DNA of 64,000 nt from Salinimicrobium terrae DSM 17865 (GTDB lineage Bacteria; Bacteroidota; Bacteroidia; Flavobacteriales; Flavobacteriaceae): contig NZ_AUKI01000017.1 of NCBI RefSeq assembly GCF_000424665.1, forward strand, positions 124,001-188,000, written 5' to 3'. The position numbers and the translations under genes were made by a program. This document shows, in pieces, positions 35,427 through 43,700 of the stretch (its first letter is position 1; every line of letters starts with the position of its first letter). Under the pieces are notes generated by a model. The model worked only from the letters and a program-made list of their open reading frames with translations. It ran no database searches and had not been told where the DNA came from.

Positions 35427-36529
35427 ACACTCATCAATTTTTCTTCTTTTTCCAGGATTTCCCGGTAAAGGTCATAGTAAGCCGTTCCCATTTTTTCTGC
35501 GGAATATTCTCCTGCCCGGGCTCTGGCTTTTCCTGAAAGTTCTTCCAGAAATTGAGAACTTTCGAGAAGATGGGCTATTGTTTTTTCTGCTTCGGCTTCA
35601 TCTTTGGGATCGAAGAAAAGAGCTGCATCATGCCATAATTCTTTTAAAGTTTCCAGCTCGCTCAGGACCAGCGCACAGCCATTCCCTGCAGCCTCAAGAA
35701 TTGCGAGGCCAAATGGTTCATAGCGGGTTGGGCTAACAAAAATGCTCGCCCGCTGCATCCATTCCTGAACTTCTTCAGGAGATAATTTCCCCAGAAATTT
35801 GACATTTTTGAGACTACATTCTTTTCCTGTATTAGGATTTACAGCGTCACCGGCCACATATACCGGCCACGGTAAGCGTTCTGCAATATTTGAAAGCAGG
35901 GAGAGATTTTTGGCTTCATCCCACATCCTGCCCAAACAGAGAATGAATTTCTCCTGAGGTTTTGTAACTTCCGAAGGGAGGATTCGTCCGTTGTGGATCA
36001 CCATAGTTTCCGAAGTAAAAAGATGAGCATCCTGCGCACTCTTCAAAATTGCTTTTGTAGGTGCAACTACAATGTGAGATTCTTCAAGAGATTCCTTAAC
36101 GATTTGGGAATATCGATCCCAATCTTCCGGAGCATTTTTTCCTTTTACAGCCTGCCACCAGGTGCGCACACAGGAGTGGAAAACCGTAATCACTGGGGCC
36201 GTCCACTCTTCTTCTACGTGAGCGTAATTGTTGAAGTGCACCAAATCTGGTTGTGCAGTCTGGTAAATGCTGTTAATCCATTTTCTTGACTGCTCTACAT
36301 CTTCCCATGGATCTTCCATCCATTCAAGCTTGTAATCGCTTTTATAGCAGGTCACATTCGGAATTTTCTCGGCCTCTACCTGCTGTGCCGGCGAAGGCCA
36401 GCCACCAAGGGCTACTAAATGCACATGCACATCATACTGCGCCAGAGCCCTGCAGAGTTCGAGTGAATACACCCATACTCCTCCTACCGTATCGGTAGTC
36501 ATCAACACCTTCATCTTCTTATCTCCCAT
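35423..36529 (-). CDS. Glycosyltransferase family 4-like protein
   Basis: A 368-residue GT-B protein with an N-terminal GT4 domain (KVLMTTDTVGGVWVYSLELC near 6-25) and a C-terminal donor domain with the GT4 signature SIFVSPTRYEPFGLAILEAAG, including the E-x7-E pair near 269-277. Retaining transfer from a nucleotide sugar is expected for the family. The overlap with the Gfo/Idh/MocA gene is 11 bases and with the next transferase 4 bases. Confidence 0.9.
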   Translation of the reverse strand: MGDKKMKVLMTTDTVGGVWVYSLELCRALAQYDVHVHLVALGGWPSPAQQVEAEKIPNVTCYKSDYKLEWMEDPWEDVEQSRKWINSIYQTAQPDLVHFNNYAHVEEEWTAPVITVFHSCVRTWWQAVKGKNAPEDWDRYSQIVKESLEESHIVVAPTKAILKSAQDAHLFTSETMVIHNGRILPSEVTKPQEKFILCLGRMWDEAKNLSLLSNIAERLPWPVYVAGDAVNPNTGKECSLKNVKFLGKLSPEEVQEWMQRASIFVSPTRYEPFGLAILEAAGNGCALVLSELETLKELWHDAALFFDPKDEAEAEKTIAHLLESSQFLEELSGKARARAGEYSAEKMGTAYYDLYREILEKEEKLMSV

Positions 36530-37532
36530 ATATGCGGTCTATTACTTCGGCTGTTTTTATAAATTCGGTGGCTGATTTTTCATCGAACCGGTTGTTCTCT
36601 AATAAGTTTTCTACCCAGACTACTCCGGCCCGTCCACTCCATTCGTCGGGAGGGGATTCGAGAGTTTCAGTTTGGGTGCCGTGATATTTTTCGGCTTTAA
36701 AATCGTAAAATGAGCCATTGATATTTTTGAAAGAAGCTCCACCTTTAGTTCCGTAAAATGTGGCTTCTATTATGGCGTCTTTTCCTGCGGAAACATGCCA
36801 GGAACATTCCAGGTTGATCACCTGATCTTTTTCTGAAGTGAGGTTAACACTGGCGAAATCTTCCACGTGCTCCTCAAAAGAAGTCAGTTTTTGTCCCTTA
36901 TGAAAAAGGTGGCTTCTTACATCCTTTATTTCCGGAAAATCAAGGCTCCACAGCGCGAGATCTACCAGATGAATTCCCAGGTCCATTACACAACCACCTC
37001 CGGATTTTTCAATGTCGTAAAACCAATCCTTATCGGGCCCGTAGGCATTGTGAAAAGTGAGATCTACAGCATAGATATCTCCTATTTCCCCTTTTTGGAT
37101 GGTATCATACACCGCTCTAAAAGCTTTTGTGTAGCGATATGAAAGATCAACGGCCAATAGTTTGTCTGCCTCCCTGGAGGCTTGAACGACCTGCTTTACT
37201 TCTTCGGCTGTACGTCCTAAAGGTTTCTGGCAGAAAACTGCTTTTCCGCGTTTTAGAGCTTCCATACTTTGATTCGCATGCATGGCACTGGGCGTGGCAA
37301 TGACGATACCGTCGAGGTTTTCTTCAGCAAAAAGTTCTTCGGGAGAGGTCTTCAAAATGGCATTTTTGGCACTCTTTTTAGCAGCATCCGAATTTTCAGA
37401 ATTTGGTTCTGTGATCGCTGTCGCCTGGGCACTCGTATTGTTTAGAATAGCTTCCATTCGGTTGCGGCCAATCCAGCCCACGCCCAGAAAACCCAGGGAT
37501 AATTCTTTATTGGTTGGTTGAGTCGTAATCAT
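36519..37532 (-). CDS. Gfo/Idh/MocA-family oxidoreductase
   Basis: A 337-residue NAD(P)-dependent oxidoreductase with a Rossmann domain (LSLGFLGVGWIGRNRMEAIL near 11-30; motif GxGxxG), the FCQKPLGRT segment carrying the conserved Lys of the EKP motif, and the C-terminal sugar-binding domain (GGGCVMDLGIHLVDLALW near 174-191, with the active-site Asp and His). It probably oxidises or reduces a sugar or nucleotide sugar for this operon. It sits 2 bases from the MDR gene. Confidence 0.9.
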   Translation of the reverse strand: MITTQPTNKELSLGFLGVGWIGRNRMEAILNNTSAQATAITEPNSENSDAAKKSAKNAILKTSPEELFAEENLDGIVIATPSAMHANQSMEALKRGKAVFCQKPLGRTAEEVKQVVQASREADKLLAVDLSYRYTKAFRAVYDTIQKGEIGDIYAVDLTFHNAYGPDKDWFYDIEKSGGGCVMDLGIHLVDLALWSLDFPEIKDVRSHLFHKGQKLTSFEEHVEDFASVNLTSEKDQVINLECSWHVSAGKDAIIEATFYGTKGGASFKNINGSFYDFKAEKYHGTQTETLESPPDEWSGRAGVVWVENLLENNRFDEKSATEFIKTAEVIDRIYGR

Positions 37533-37534
37533 TC

Positions 37535-38545
37535 TTAATTGACAATTAATGCTTTTATAAAGCCGTCGGGTCTTTCGGTCAAATGTTTGTACGCCTTATC
37601 CATTTCTTCTATGGAAAAGCTATGGGTAAAAAGCGGATAAGGATCCATTTTTCCTTCTTCCACTGCTTTTACAGCGGCCTTAATTCCTGAAATGTATTGC
37701 TGAGGGTCCCTCTCATGTGCACTTATCATGTCTATTCCTCTCCAGTTGAGCATTTGCACATTTAAACTGCGCATCCCGTCCTGATGGAATCCTGCAACAA
37801 TAAGTTTTCCTCTTGTGCCTGTAAGTTCAATTGATAGATTGAGCGGCCATTCTTTTCCCGTACATTCAATGACTCGTTCGCAGAAATCTCCTCCTGTGAG
37901 CTCGTTTACCTTTTCAATAATTTTGTAGTGATCATCCATTTCAACAAGATGATCTGCTCCCGCTTTCTTTGCAGTTTCCAGAGAAAATTCTCTTCTGGAA
38001 ACGGCAATAACTTCGGCTCCTGCAGATTTTGCCAGCTGAACAAGCAATGTTCCTAAAAAGCCACTACCAACGATAGCCACTTTTTGCTCTTTTTGGATGT
38101 CACTGCGGTCAAAAATATTCATGGCACAGCCCAATGGTTCTCCCGGAAAGGCTTTACCAGCGAAAGAGTCAGGTAATTTCACCACGCTTTCCTCTTTCGC
38201 AATGTCATGTGTAGCGTAAGCTTTATAAGTCAATGCTGTAACCCTGTCGCCTTTTTTAAGATCCTTTACTCCGTCGCCAACGACATCAATTATACCCCAA
38301 CCTTCGTGGCCCGGCTCTCCGGCTGTTACAGGATAATCGAACCAGTCTCGACCTTCCCAAACCGGAATATTGGATGCGCAAACCCCCGATCCTTCCAGTT
38401 TAATTCGCACCTCTCGGTCTCCCGGTTCCGGAAGATCAACCTCCTTTACGGTAACTTTTTGAGGAGCTTCTACGACTGCTGCTTTTCCTACAGTTGCTTT
38501 TTCTGAACCAGGACTTTTTTCTTTTACCGCTTCGGCTGAACTCAT
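37535..38545 (-). CDS. Medium-chain zinc-type dehydrogenase (polyol/sugar dehydrogenase-like)
   Basis: A 336-residue MDR protein. The catalytic domain has GSGVCASNIPVWEG near 52-65 (Cys zinc ligand) and GEPGHEGWG near 76-84 (GHE motif); the cofactor domain has AIVGSGFLGTLLVQLAKSAG near 158-177. The structural zinc loop with four Cys is not seen. It likely acts on a polyol or sugar alcohol. The first residues (about 1-25) are a charged, low-complexity extension. It overlaps the hydrolase-epimerase fusion by 4 bases. Confidence 0.88.
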   Translation of the reverse strand: MSSAEAVKEKSPGSEKATVGKAAVVEAPQKVTVKEVDLPEPGDREVRIKLEGSGVCASNIPVWEGRDWFDYPVTAGEPGHEGWGIIDVVGDGVKDLKKGDRVTALTYKAYATHDIAKEESVVKLPDSFAGKAFPGEPLGCAMNIFDRSDIQKEQKVAIVGSGFLGTLLVQLAKSAGAEVIAVSRREFSLETAKKAGADHLVEMDDHYKIIEKVNELTGGDFCERVIECTGKEWPLNLSIELTGTRGKLIVAGFHQDGMRSLNVQMLNWRGIDMISAHERDPQQYISGIKAAVKAVEEGKMDPYPLFTHSFSIEEMDKAYKHLTERPDGFIKALIVN

Positions 38546-40572
38546 ATGGCGACCTGTTTTTTAGAATTCAAATTTTCGGGCAATTCGATGTTTCGATTTT
38601 CACAAAGCCATCTTACCAGCTGCTCTACACCTTCATCTACTTTGTATTGTGGTGCCCAACCCGTTGCTTCTTTAAATTTATTGGTGTTAGATACATAATA
38701 GAATTGGTCACCTGTACGCCAGTCTTCAAAGCTTACATCCATCTCTTTCCCTGCCTTCTCCCGTATGGTATCAAGAATTTCAAGAAGGCTTACTGTGTTT
38801 TCAGGTCCGCCGCCAATGTTGAACGCTTGCCCCGCAAGTTTGTCAATGTTCTTATGTGCCAGCATAAAAGCATCAATCAGGTCTTCAACAAAAAGTATAT
38901 CTCTTACCTGTTTACCATTGCCGTAGATGGTTATTGGCTGGTCTTCAAGTGCACTAATCAAGAAATGTGCAACCCATCCCTGATCCTCGGTTCCAAACTG
39001 GTGAGGTCCGTAAATACAGCTCATTCTGAAAACTGCTGTTTTCAAGCCATAGGTTCGTGAGTAATCAAGAATGTATTGATCTGCGGCACCTTTTGAGCAA
39101 CCATAAGGACTGTGGAAGTCCAGCGGAATTTGCTCATTGATACCAAATTTCTTGATCTTATCATCGGAAGGATAAAACCTGGTTTCATTCTCCACCATTT
39201 CCACATCCTGAAGATTTCCATATACTTTATTGGTAGAAGTGAAGATCAACGGTGGTTGATGTTTACTCTTTCTTATTGCTTCCAGCAAGTGGAAAGTACC
39301 TTTGAGATTCACATTGAAATCGTGGACAGGATTTGTTACCGATGAGGTTACTGCAACCTGCGCGCAGAGGTGAAAAACTTCGGAAGCATTATTCACGCAT
39401 TCCTGAAGTATTCTTTCCTCATTAATGTCTGAGATCTGAATAAGCAGTTTATCACCATATTCCTGCTGAAGCCACTGCAGATTTTCTTCTACTCCATCCC
39501 TAAAAAGGCTGTCATAGATCATCACCTTTTTTTCTTCCGAAAGGAATCTTGAGGCCAGATTGGTGCCAATAAATCCGGCACCTCCTGTTATAAGAGTATA
39601 TTTTTCTTTTTCAGAAATTTTGTATTGCTTCTGGATGTAATCCTGCTGTCTTACTTTTTCAACACCGGCATTTTCAAGAAGTTTATATAGAAGTTTTTTA
39701 GTGCCATCGGTTTTCTTAAGTCCAAAATGATATTCTCTTTCATCCAGGTGAAATCCTCCTACAGTAGAATTCTTTGGGTCCAGATCTTTTAGGGAATACC
39801 AGTAGATCCTGTCGGCATTGGCATTAAGCACATTTTTAAATTCCTGATACTGTTTTACTTCGTCATTCTGCCATGTAGAAAATCCGACTTCAGAGATCCA
39901 TATTTCCTGTTTATGACCAAACTTCTCCAATACTTCCCTTACCGCTTTAATATTGACCTCCCAGCCTTTCCATTGTTGATCGAACACATGGGGAAAACCA
40001 TGGATTCCCACAGCGTCAATATAATCCAGCACCTTTTGTTCAGCCATCATTTGCAGCCAGTTGGGATCTATAGGACTCATACCGCCAAGCAAAGTCTTTT
40101 TTCCTCTTTTTTGCGCCCAATGTGCAGCCATTCCTATCATGGTGGAGAATTTGTTCCAGGAATAGTCAAGTGTGAAGTCATACTCCACCTTATTATTCGG
40201 TTCATTCCATAGTTCCACCCATTCAAAATAATCCCCGTAACGGGTGATCATAGCATCAATAAAATCGGCATAGGCCTTTAAATCTTTAGGTGGAGCCGAT
40301 GTTTTAGACATTTCCCCAATCGATGGAGGGGTATAGAGAAAACATGGTAATATTTCTACGTGCGGGCTAAGCTCGGCAAAAAGCCAGTCGTACCATTCTT
40401 GTGTACCTTCTACGTACCAGTCTGCCCAGGAAATTCCTGTTCGTAGGTGCTTAATTCCCAGCTTATTTAAATCTTTGATTGCAGCTTTTACCTCCTCATA
40501 CTCTCCCGGTCTAAACCATTCGAGAATTCCAAGAGTCGGCGTATCTAGATCTGTATTATTCTTTACATTCAT
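38542..40572 (-). CDS. Fusion of a GH-A clan glycoside hydrolase and an extended SDR nucleotide-sugar epimerase/dehydratase
   Basis: A 676-residue two-domain protein. Residues about 10-310 form a TIM-barrel hydrolase of xylosidase/GH39-like type, with the acid-base Glu in WNEPNN near 122-127 and a candidate nucleophile Glu in ISEVGF near 227. From about 322 an extended SDR follows: GGAGFIGTN near 325-333, and YGCSK (catalytic Tyr and Lys) near 488, like CDP-paratose 2-epimerase or nucleotide-sugar dehydratases. The start at 40572 lies 11 bases after the upstream stop and is preceded by AAGAAG; the frame opens at 40632. Linking a hydrolase to an epimerase is unusual. The frame is continuous, so a simple assembly error is unlikely. 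Confidence 0.85.
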   Translation of the reverse strand: MNVKNNTDLDTPTLGILEWFRPGEYEEVKAAIKDLNKLGIKHLRTGISWADWYVEGTQEWYDWLFAELSPHVEILPCFLYTPPSIGEMSKTSAPPKDLKAYADFIDAMITRYGDYFEWVELWNEPNNKVEYDFTLDYSWNKFSTMIGMAAHWAQKRGKKTLLGGMSPIDPNWLQMMAEQKVLDYIDAVGIHGFPHVFDQQWKGWEVNIKAVREVLEKFGHKQEIWISEVGFSTWQNDEVKQYQEFKNVLNANADRIYWYSLKDLDPKNSTVGGFHLDEREYHFGLKKTDGTKKLLYKLLENAGVEKVRQQDYIQKQYKISEKEKYTLITGGAGFIGTNLASRFLSEEKKVMIYDSLFRDGVEENLQWLQQEYGDKLLIQISDINEERILQECVNNASEVFHLCAQVAVTSSVTNPVHDFNVNLKGTFHLLEAIRKSKHQPPLIFTSTNKVYGNLQDVEMVENETRFYPSDDKIKKFGINEQIPLDFHSPYGCSKGAADQYILDYSRTYGLKTAVFRMSCIYGPHQFGTEDQGWVAHFLISALEDQPITIYGNGKQVRDILFVEDLIDAFMLAHKNIDKLAGQAFNIGGGPENTVSLLEILDTIREKAGKEMDVSFEDWRTGDQFYYVSNTNKFKEATGWAPQYKVDEGVEQLVRWLCENRNIELPENLNSKKQVAI

Positions 40573-40582
40573 AGTTCTTCTT

Positions 40583-41701
40583 TTATACGGTGAGACCTCT
40601 GGAGGATAATTCATCGCTGGCCTGACTAACATTGTCAGTAGCTATCTGAGTTTTCAGCCATTCGGCCAGCTCAAATAATCCTTCTTCGAAATTCACTTCA
40701 GGTGAAAAGCCGAGCTTCTCTCTGGTCTTGGTGGTATCGGCGAAACAATGTCTTATATCCCCAACTCTGTATTTTCCGGTTACTTCAGCTTTAATGTCTT
40801 TTTTGCCCATTACTTCTGCAAGTTTATCGGCAATTTCAAGAATAGTATATTTGTTACCGCTACCAACATTAAATACCTCCCCATTTGCTTCCGGCTTTTC
40901 CATAGCCAGCCTTATCGCCCGCGCTACATCTTTTACGTGGATAAAGTCCCTTTTTTGCATTCCGTCTTCGAAAATCATAGGCGGATTGTTATTCAACAGG
41001 CGCGAAGCAAAGATTGCAAGTACGCCGGTATAAGGATTGGAAAGCGCCTGGCGGGTCCCATAAACATTAAAGAACCTTAGAGCGGTGGCAGGGAAGTTAT
41101 AAGCCTTTCCTGTTATAAGCGTCAATCTTTCCTGGTCATACTTTGAAAGTGCATAAACCGATGACAGGTTTGGAGTTTTAGTCTCGGGGGTAGGAACAGG
41201 TTCCAGCTCTTTACCATTGCTGTCATACATTTCCCAGTTGCCTTCCTTAAGATCTGAAAGTTTTCTATCGCATTGCATGCGTTTTTCACCTTTCTCGTCC
41301 AAATAAAGACCTTCGCCATAGATGCTCATACTGGAAGCGGTTACCAGTTTTTCAACGGGATTTTCCATTAAAGCTTCCATGAGTACCGCAGTTCCTACAT
41401 TATTAACATCTGTATAATCTTTTATTTGATACATGCTTTGTCCCACTCCAACCATAGCAGCAAGATGTATTACGGCATCAACACCTTCAAGGGCTTTTTC
41501 AACAGCCGCTTTATCACGCACATCGCCGATTTGCAGCTCTACATCTGGGTTTAGGTAATCGGGTCGGGAAGCATCCTTCCCGTGAACCTGTTCTGAAAGG
41601 TTATCAAGCGCCCGCACCTTATAGCCTTTGTTTAGAAGTTCATCTGCGAGATGCGATCCTATGAATCCTGCTCCTCCGGTTATTAGTACTTTCTTCTGCA
41701 T
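40583..41701 (-). CDS. NAD-dependent nucleotide-sugar epimerase (extended SDR)
   Basis: A 372-residue extended SDR: VLITGGAGFIGSHLADELLN near 5-24, DRKLSD and related loops, and catalytic YALSKYDQE near 190-198. The arrangement resembles dTDP-L-rhamnose 4-epimerase or UDP-sugar 4-epimerases; the exact substrate cannot be set. A Thr/Ser-rich tail follows residue 350. It lies 18 bases after the SDR gene that heads the operon. Confidence 0.88.
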   Translation of the reverse strand: MQKKVLITGGAGFIGSHLADELLNKGYKVRALDNLSEQVHGKDASRPDYLNPDVELQIGDVRDKAAVEKALEGVDAVIHLAAMVGVGQSMYQIKDYTDVNNVGTAVLMEALMENPVEKLVTASSMSIYGEGLYLDEKGEKRMQCDRKLSDLKEGNWEMYDSNGKELEPVPTPETKTPNLSSVYALSKYDQERLTLITGKAYNFPATALRFFNVYGTRQALSNPYTGVLAIFASRLLNNNPPMIFEDGMQKRDFIHVKDVARAIRLAMEKPEANGEVFNVGSGNKYTILEIADKLAEVMGKKDIKAEVTGKYRVGDIRHCFADTTKTREKLGFSPEVNFEEGLFELAEWLKTQIATDNVSQASDELSSRGLTV

Positions 41702-41719
41702 CTGTTATTTTTTGGTTGG

Positions 41720-42427
41720 TTAGAAGTTTTGTAAAGTTGGTCTTGTTATGATCTTATTTATGCTTGTTCCTTTTTTCTTGTTGAGCGCATACCACACATC
41801 ATCTGCAATCTCTTTTGGATCTATAGCGCCCATTTCCATCTGCTCCACCGTATTATTTCCTGAAATCTGGTGCTTATAAAAAGTAGTATCTACTATCCCT
41901 GGACTAACAACTGTGACATTTATATGCGGGAGTGTTTCCTGCCTTAAAGTCTCTGCAATTACCTCAAGTGCTGTTTTAGAAGCGGCATAAATTCCTCCAT
42001 AGGGGTGGGGCTGATTTGCAGAAACTGAAGAAATAAACACCACATTCCCGCTTTTTTGAGATAACATATGAGGTGTAAAAGCTCTTATGCATCTAAGGGC
42101 GCCCATGACATTGGTATCAAGGACTTTTTTCCATTTTTCCGGATCTCCTTCGGTCAATTTTTCCTGAATCCCCTGGCCTGCATTAAGAATAAGAAAATCC
42201 GGGTGCCCTACATTTTTTATGATCCAGGAGTAAAGATCATTAATATCTTCTGCCTTAGTTACATCACATTTTTGGAATAGAATATCGCTATCCTGTTCCA
42301 CGGCTTCTGCGAGATCAGCCACGACAACTGTTACATGTTGGCTGTTTAATTTTTCGGCTATTGCTTTTCCTATTCCGTTACTGCCACCGGTCACTAGCGC
42401 TATTTTAGAAGAAGCATTCTGGGCCAT
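41720..42427 (-). CDS. Short-chain dehydrogenase/reductase, first gene of the operon
   Basis: A 235-residue classical SDR: ALVTGGSNGIGKAIAEKL near 10-27 (TGxxxGIG), NAGQG near 80-84, and YAASK near 146-150 with the preceding Ser in FISSVS. It acts with NAD(P) on an alcohol or ketone, probably a sugar intermediate of this cluster. The promoter is likely the TACCTTTG box at 42549-42556, giving a leader of about 115 bases. Confidence 0.9.
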   Translation of the reverse strand: MAQNASSKIALVTGGSNGIGKAIAEKLNSQHVTVVVADLAEAVEQDSDILFQKCDVTKAEDINDLYSWIIKNVGHPDFLILNAGQGIQEKLTEGDPEKWKKVLDTNVMGALRCIRAFTPHMLSQKSGNVVFISSVSANQPHPYGGIYAASKTALEVIAETLRQETLPHINVTVVSPGIVDTTFYKHQISGNNTVEQMEMGAIDPKEIADDVWYALNKKKGTSINKIITRPTLQNF

Positions 42428-42722
42428 TTATTTCATTTTTTTACTTCATAATGGAAGCAACTTTTTATAAATTTTTTCGGCAGGAAATCAAAAAGGGGAG
42501 GTAGAATCCTGTAAAAAAAAGGCTGAGATAACTCGCCGATCATTTATTCAAAGGTACATGAGGAGCCTGTGAAATTATACTAAAGCAAACTTAAAAGATT
42601 CATAAAGACCTATATTTTACTGGGGGTTTCGAGAAGGATCAGCAACCCCGCCTTACAAAATGTGCGTGAGAGAATTCTTAATAAATTCAGAAATAACGGT
42701 GTGTTGAAGAAGCTCATAAAAT
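42428..42722. other. Spacer upstream of the ten-gene operon
   Basis: Contains the operon leader (42428-42545), a promoter box, and on the plus strand an open stretch 42584-42724 of 46 codons without ATG or a convincing start. The plus-strand translation ends VRERILNKFRNNGVLKKLIK, which looks protein-like but is not recognised; it may be a gene remnant or chance. A GGGGTT...AACCCC inverted repeat lies near 42620-42650. Confidence 0.35.
42549..42556 (-). promoter_or_regulatory. -7 box of the ten-gene glycosyl operon
   Basis: TACCTTTG on the minus strand, about 121 bases before the ATG of the SDR gene. No convincing -33 element was seen at the usual distance. All ten genes downstream are closely packed, so this is their most likely promoter. 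Confidence 0.5.
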
Positions 42723-42754
42723 AAAGAACAGGAGGCCGGTGGCTCCTGTTCTTT
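42723..42754. terminator. Strong bidirectional terminator
   Basis: AAAGAACAGGAG (42723-42734) and CTCCTGTTCTTT (42743-42754) form a perfect 12-bp stem, extendable by 2 bp with one bulge. It lies 20 bases past the stop of the membrane protein at 42775-43254 (minus) and directly after an unassigned plus-strand frame. Confidence 0.85.
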
Positions 42755-42774
42755 ACTTCTTCTTTGGGAAATTT

Positions 42775-43254
42775 TTATGAGTGGGAGTATTTCTGAAGGG
42801 TTTTTCCCCAATATATTGCTCTGTCCAGACGTTCAGCTTTTTGGGTCACCGGGTCTTCTTCCTCTGCGTAAAAAATTAGTTTTTTTTCTGAATGATCTTT
42901 GGTTATTACCACAAGGGAAATTTCTCTCATCTCATCTAATGAGGATGTCATTTTGCCATCTTCGTCAGCTTTGTGTAACTTAATTTTTAAGATATTCTTG
43001 AGATCAATAACCTGTAACTTAGCCTCCTCACCAGATCTCAACAGGATAAATTTCTTTGCTGTTTTGTCCAGGGCCAGAGACAAACCAAGAACACTTTCGG
43101 TTTCGTCCAGTTTGTATCCTTTCTCACCTGCCAAAAAGGCCAGTTTCTTTGCCCTTTTTTTGTCTTTAGTAGACTGGGTGTAAACCAGAAAACCAACGGG
43201 AGCTATAAACAAGAGTAGTAGTCCCAAACCCATAAGGGTTGATGCTGTATCCAT
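42775..43254 (-). CDS. Hypothetical protein with one N-terminal membrane helix
   Basis: A 159-residue protein: a hydrophobic helix at about 5-26 (STLMGLGLLLLFIAPVGFLV), a basic juxtamembrane stretch (TKDKKRAKKL), then a soluble domain with alternating strands (SLALDKTAKKFILLR; ISLVVITKDHSEKKLIFY) and a C-terminal helix. I see no catalytic motif and do not recognise the family. The beta-rich cytoplasmic part could be a PH-like fold, but that is a guess. A strong terminator follows. Confidence 0.65.
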   Translation of the reverse strand: MDTASTLMGLGLLLLFIAPVGFLVYTQSTKDKKRAKKLAFLAGEKGYKLDETESVLGLSLALDKTAKKFILLRSGEEAKLQVIDLKNILKIKLHKADEDGKMTSSLDEMREISLVVITKDHSEKKLIFYAEEEDPVTQKAERLDRAIYWGKTLQKYSHS

Positions 43255-43269
43255 TTTATATATTTTTAA

Positions 43270-43330
43270 TTGTGAATTCGTTTAATTTAATTTTCAAGGT
43301 TCTGCAAAAGGTTTGCAGCGCAATTCACAA
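43270..43330. repeat. Nested inverted repeats between two hypothetical genes
   Basis: Outer arms TTGTGAATT (43270-43278) and AATTCACAA (43322-43330) enclose an inner 17-base palindrome CTGCAAA-AGG-TTTGCAG (43302-43318). The right outer arm overlaps the stop of the gene at 43325-43672. It could fold as a two-tier RNA structure in the minus-strand transcript. Confidence 0.5.
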
Positions 43331-43672
43331 GAAAAAATGTTTCGGGAAAAGTTGGATTTGAAGATACTTCCGTAGATCTCTTCTAAAGTCCAGGTAAGAA
43401 CCTTCAGAATAGACAAACAGGATCGCATCAAAGGAATGAGGAATGACGGAAGTACTTCCATAAAGAAGCCTTTTTAGAAGCTCCGGAATCTCCTGAAATT
43501 GATTTTCGTGATAAGTAACAGAAAGAGGATGAGCAGGTACGATTTTTTCAGAAGAAAAGGGCTGCTCTTTCCGCACTTCCGGAAGACCTGAAGCATGAGC
43601 TAATCCCCCGCCAATGCTGAAAAATATCAGCGCGAGGACCAGTTGACTAATGAATATTTTTAGCTGCTGCAC
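43325..43672 (-). CDS. Small secreted protein of unknown function
   Basis: A 115-residue protein with a signal peptide (hydrophobic about 7-22, probable cleavage after AHA at about 24-26). The mature part of about 90 residues has no Cys and no recognised motif; the C-terminal half (LLKRLLYGSTSVIPHSFDAILFVYSEG) reads as plausible beta and helix. The gene lies 28 bases downstream of hemB on the same strand and may be the distal end of the haem operon. Confidence 0.55.
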   Translation of the reverse strand: MQQLKIFISQLVLALIFFSIGGGLAHASGLPEVRKEQPFSSEKIVPAHPLSVTYHENQFQEIPELLKRLLYGSTSVIPHSFDAILFVYSEGSYLDFRRDLRKYLQIQLFPKHFFL

Positions 43673-43700
43673 AAGCTAAAAGAAATCAAAAAGTGGTTCC

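Noticed and set aside
38494-39060. 188-codon plus-strand frame opposite the fusion protein gene
   Set aside because: Antisense shadow of the SDR domain; no conserved motif.
38542-40632. The hydrolase-epimerase gene as two genes joined by a sequencing error
   Set aside because: A single open frame crosses the junction without unusual codons, and the linker is ordinary in composition. I kept it as one fusion gene, though sequencing of the junction could settle it.
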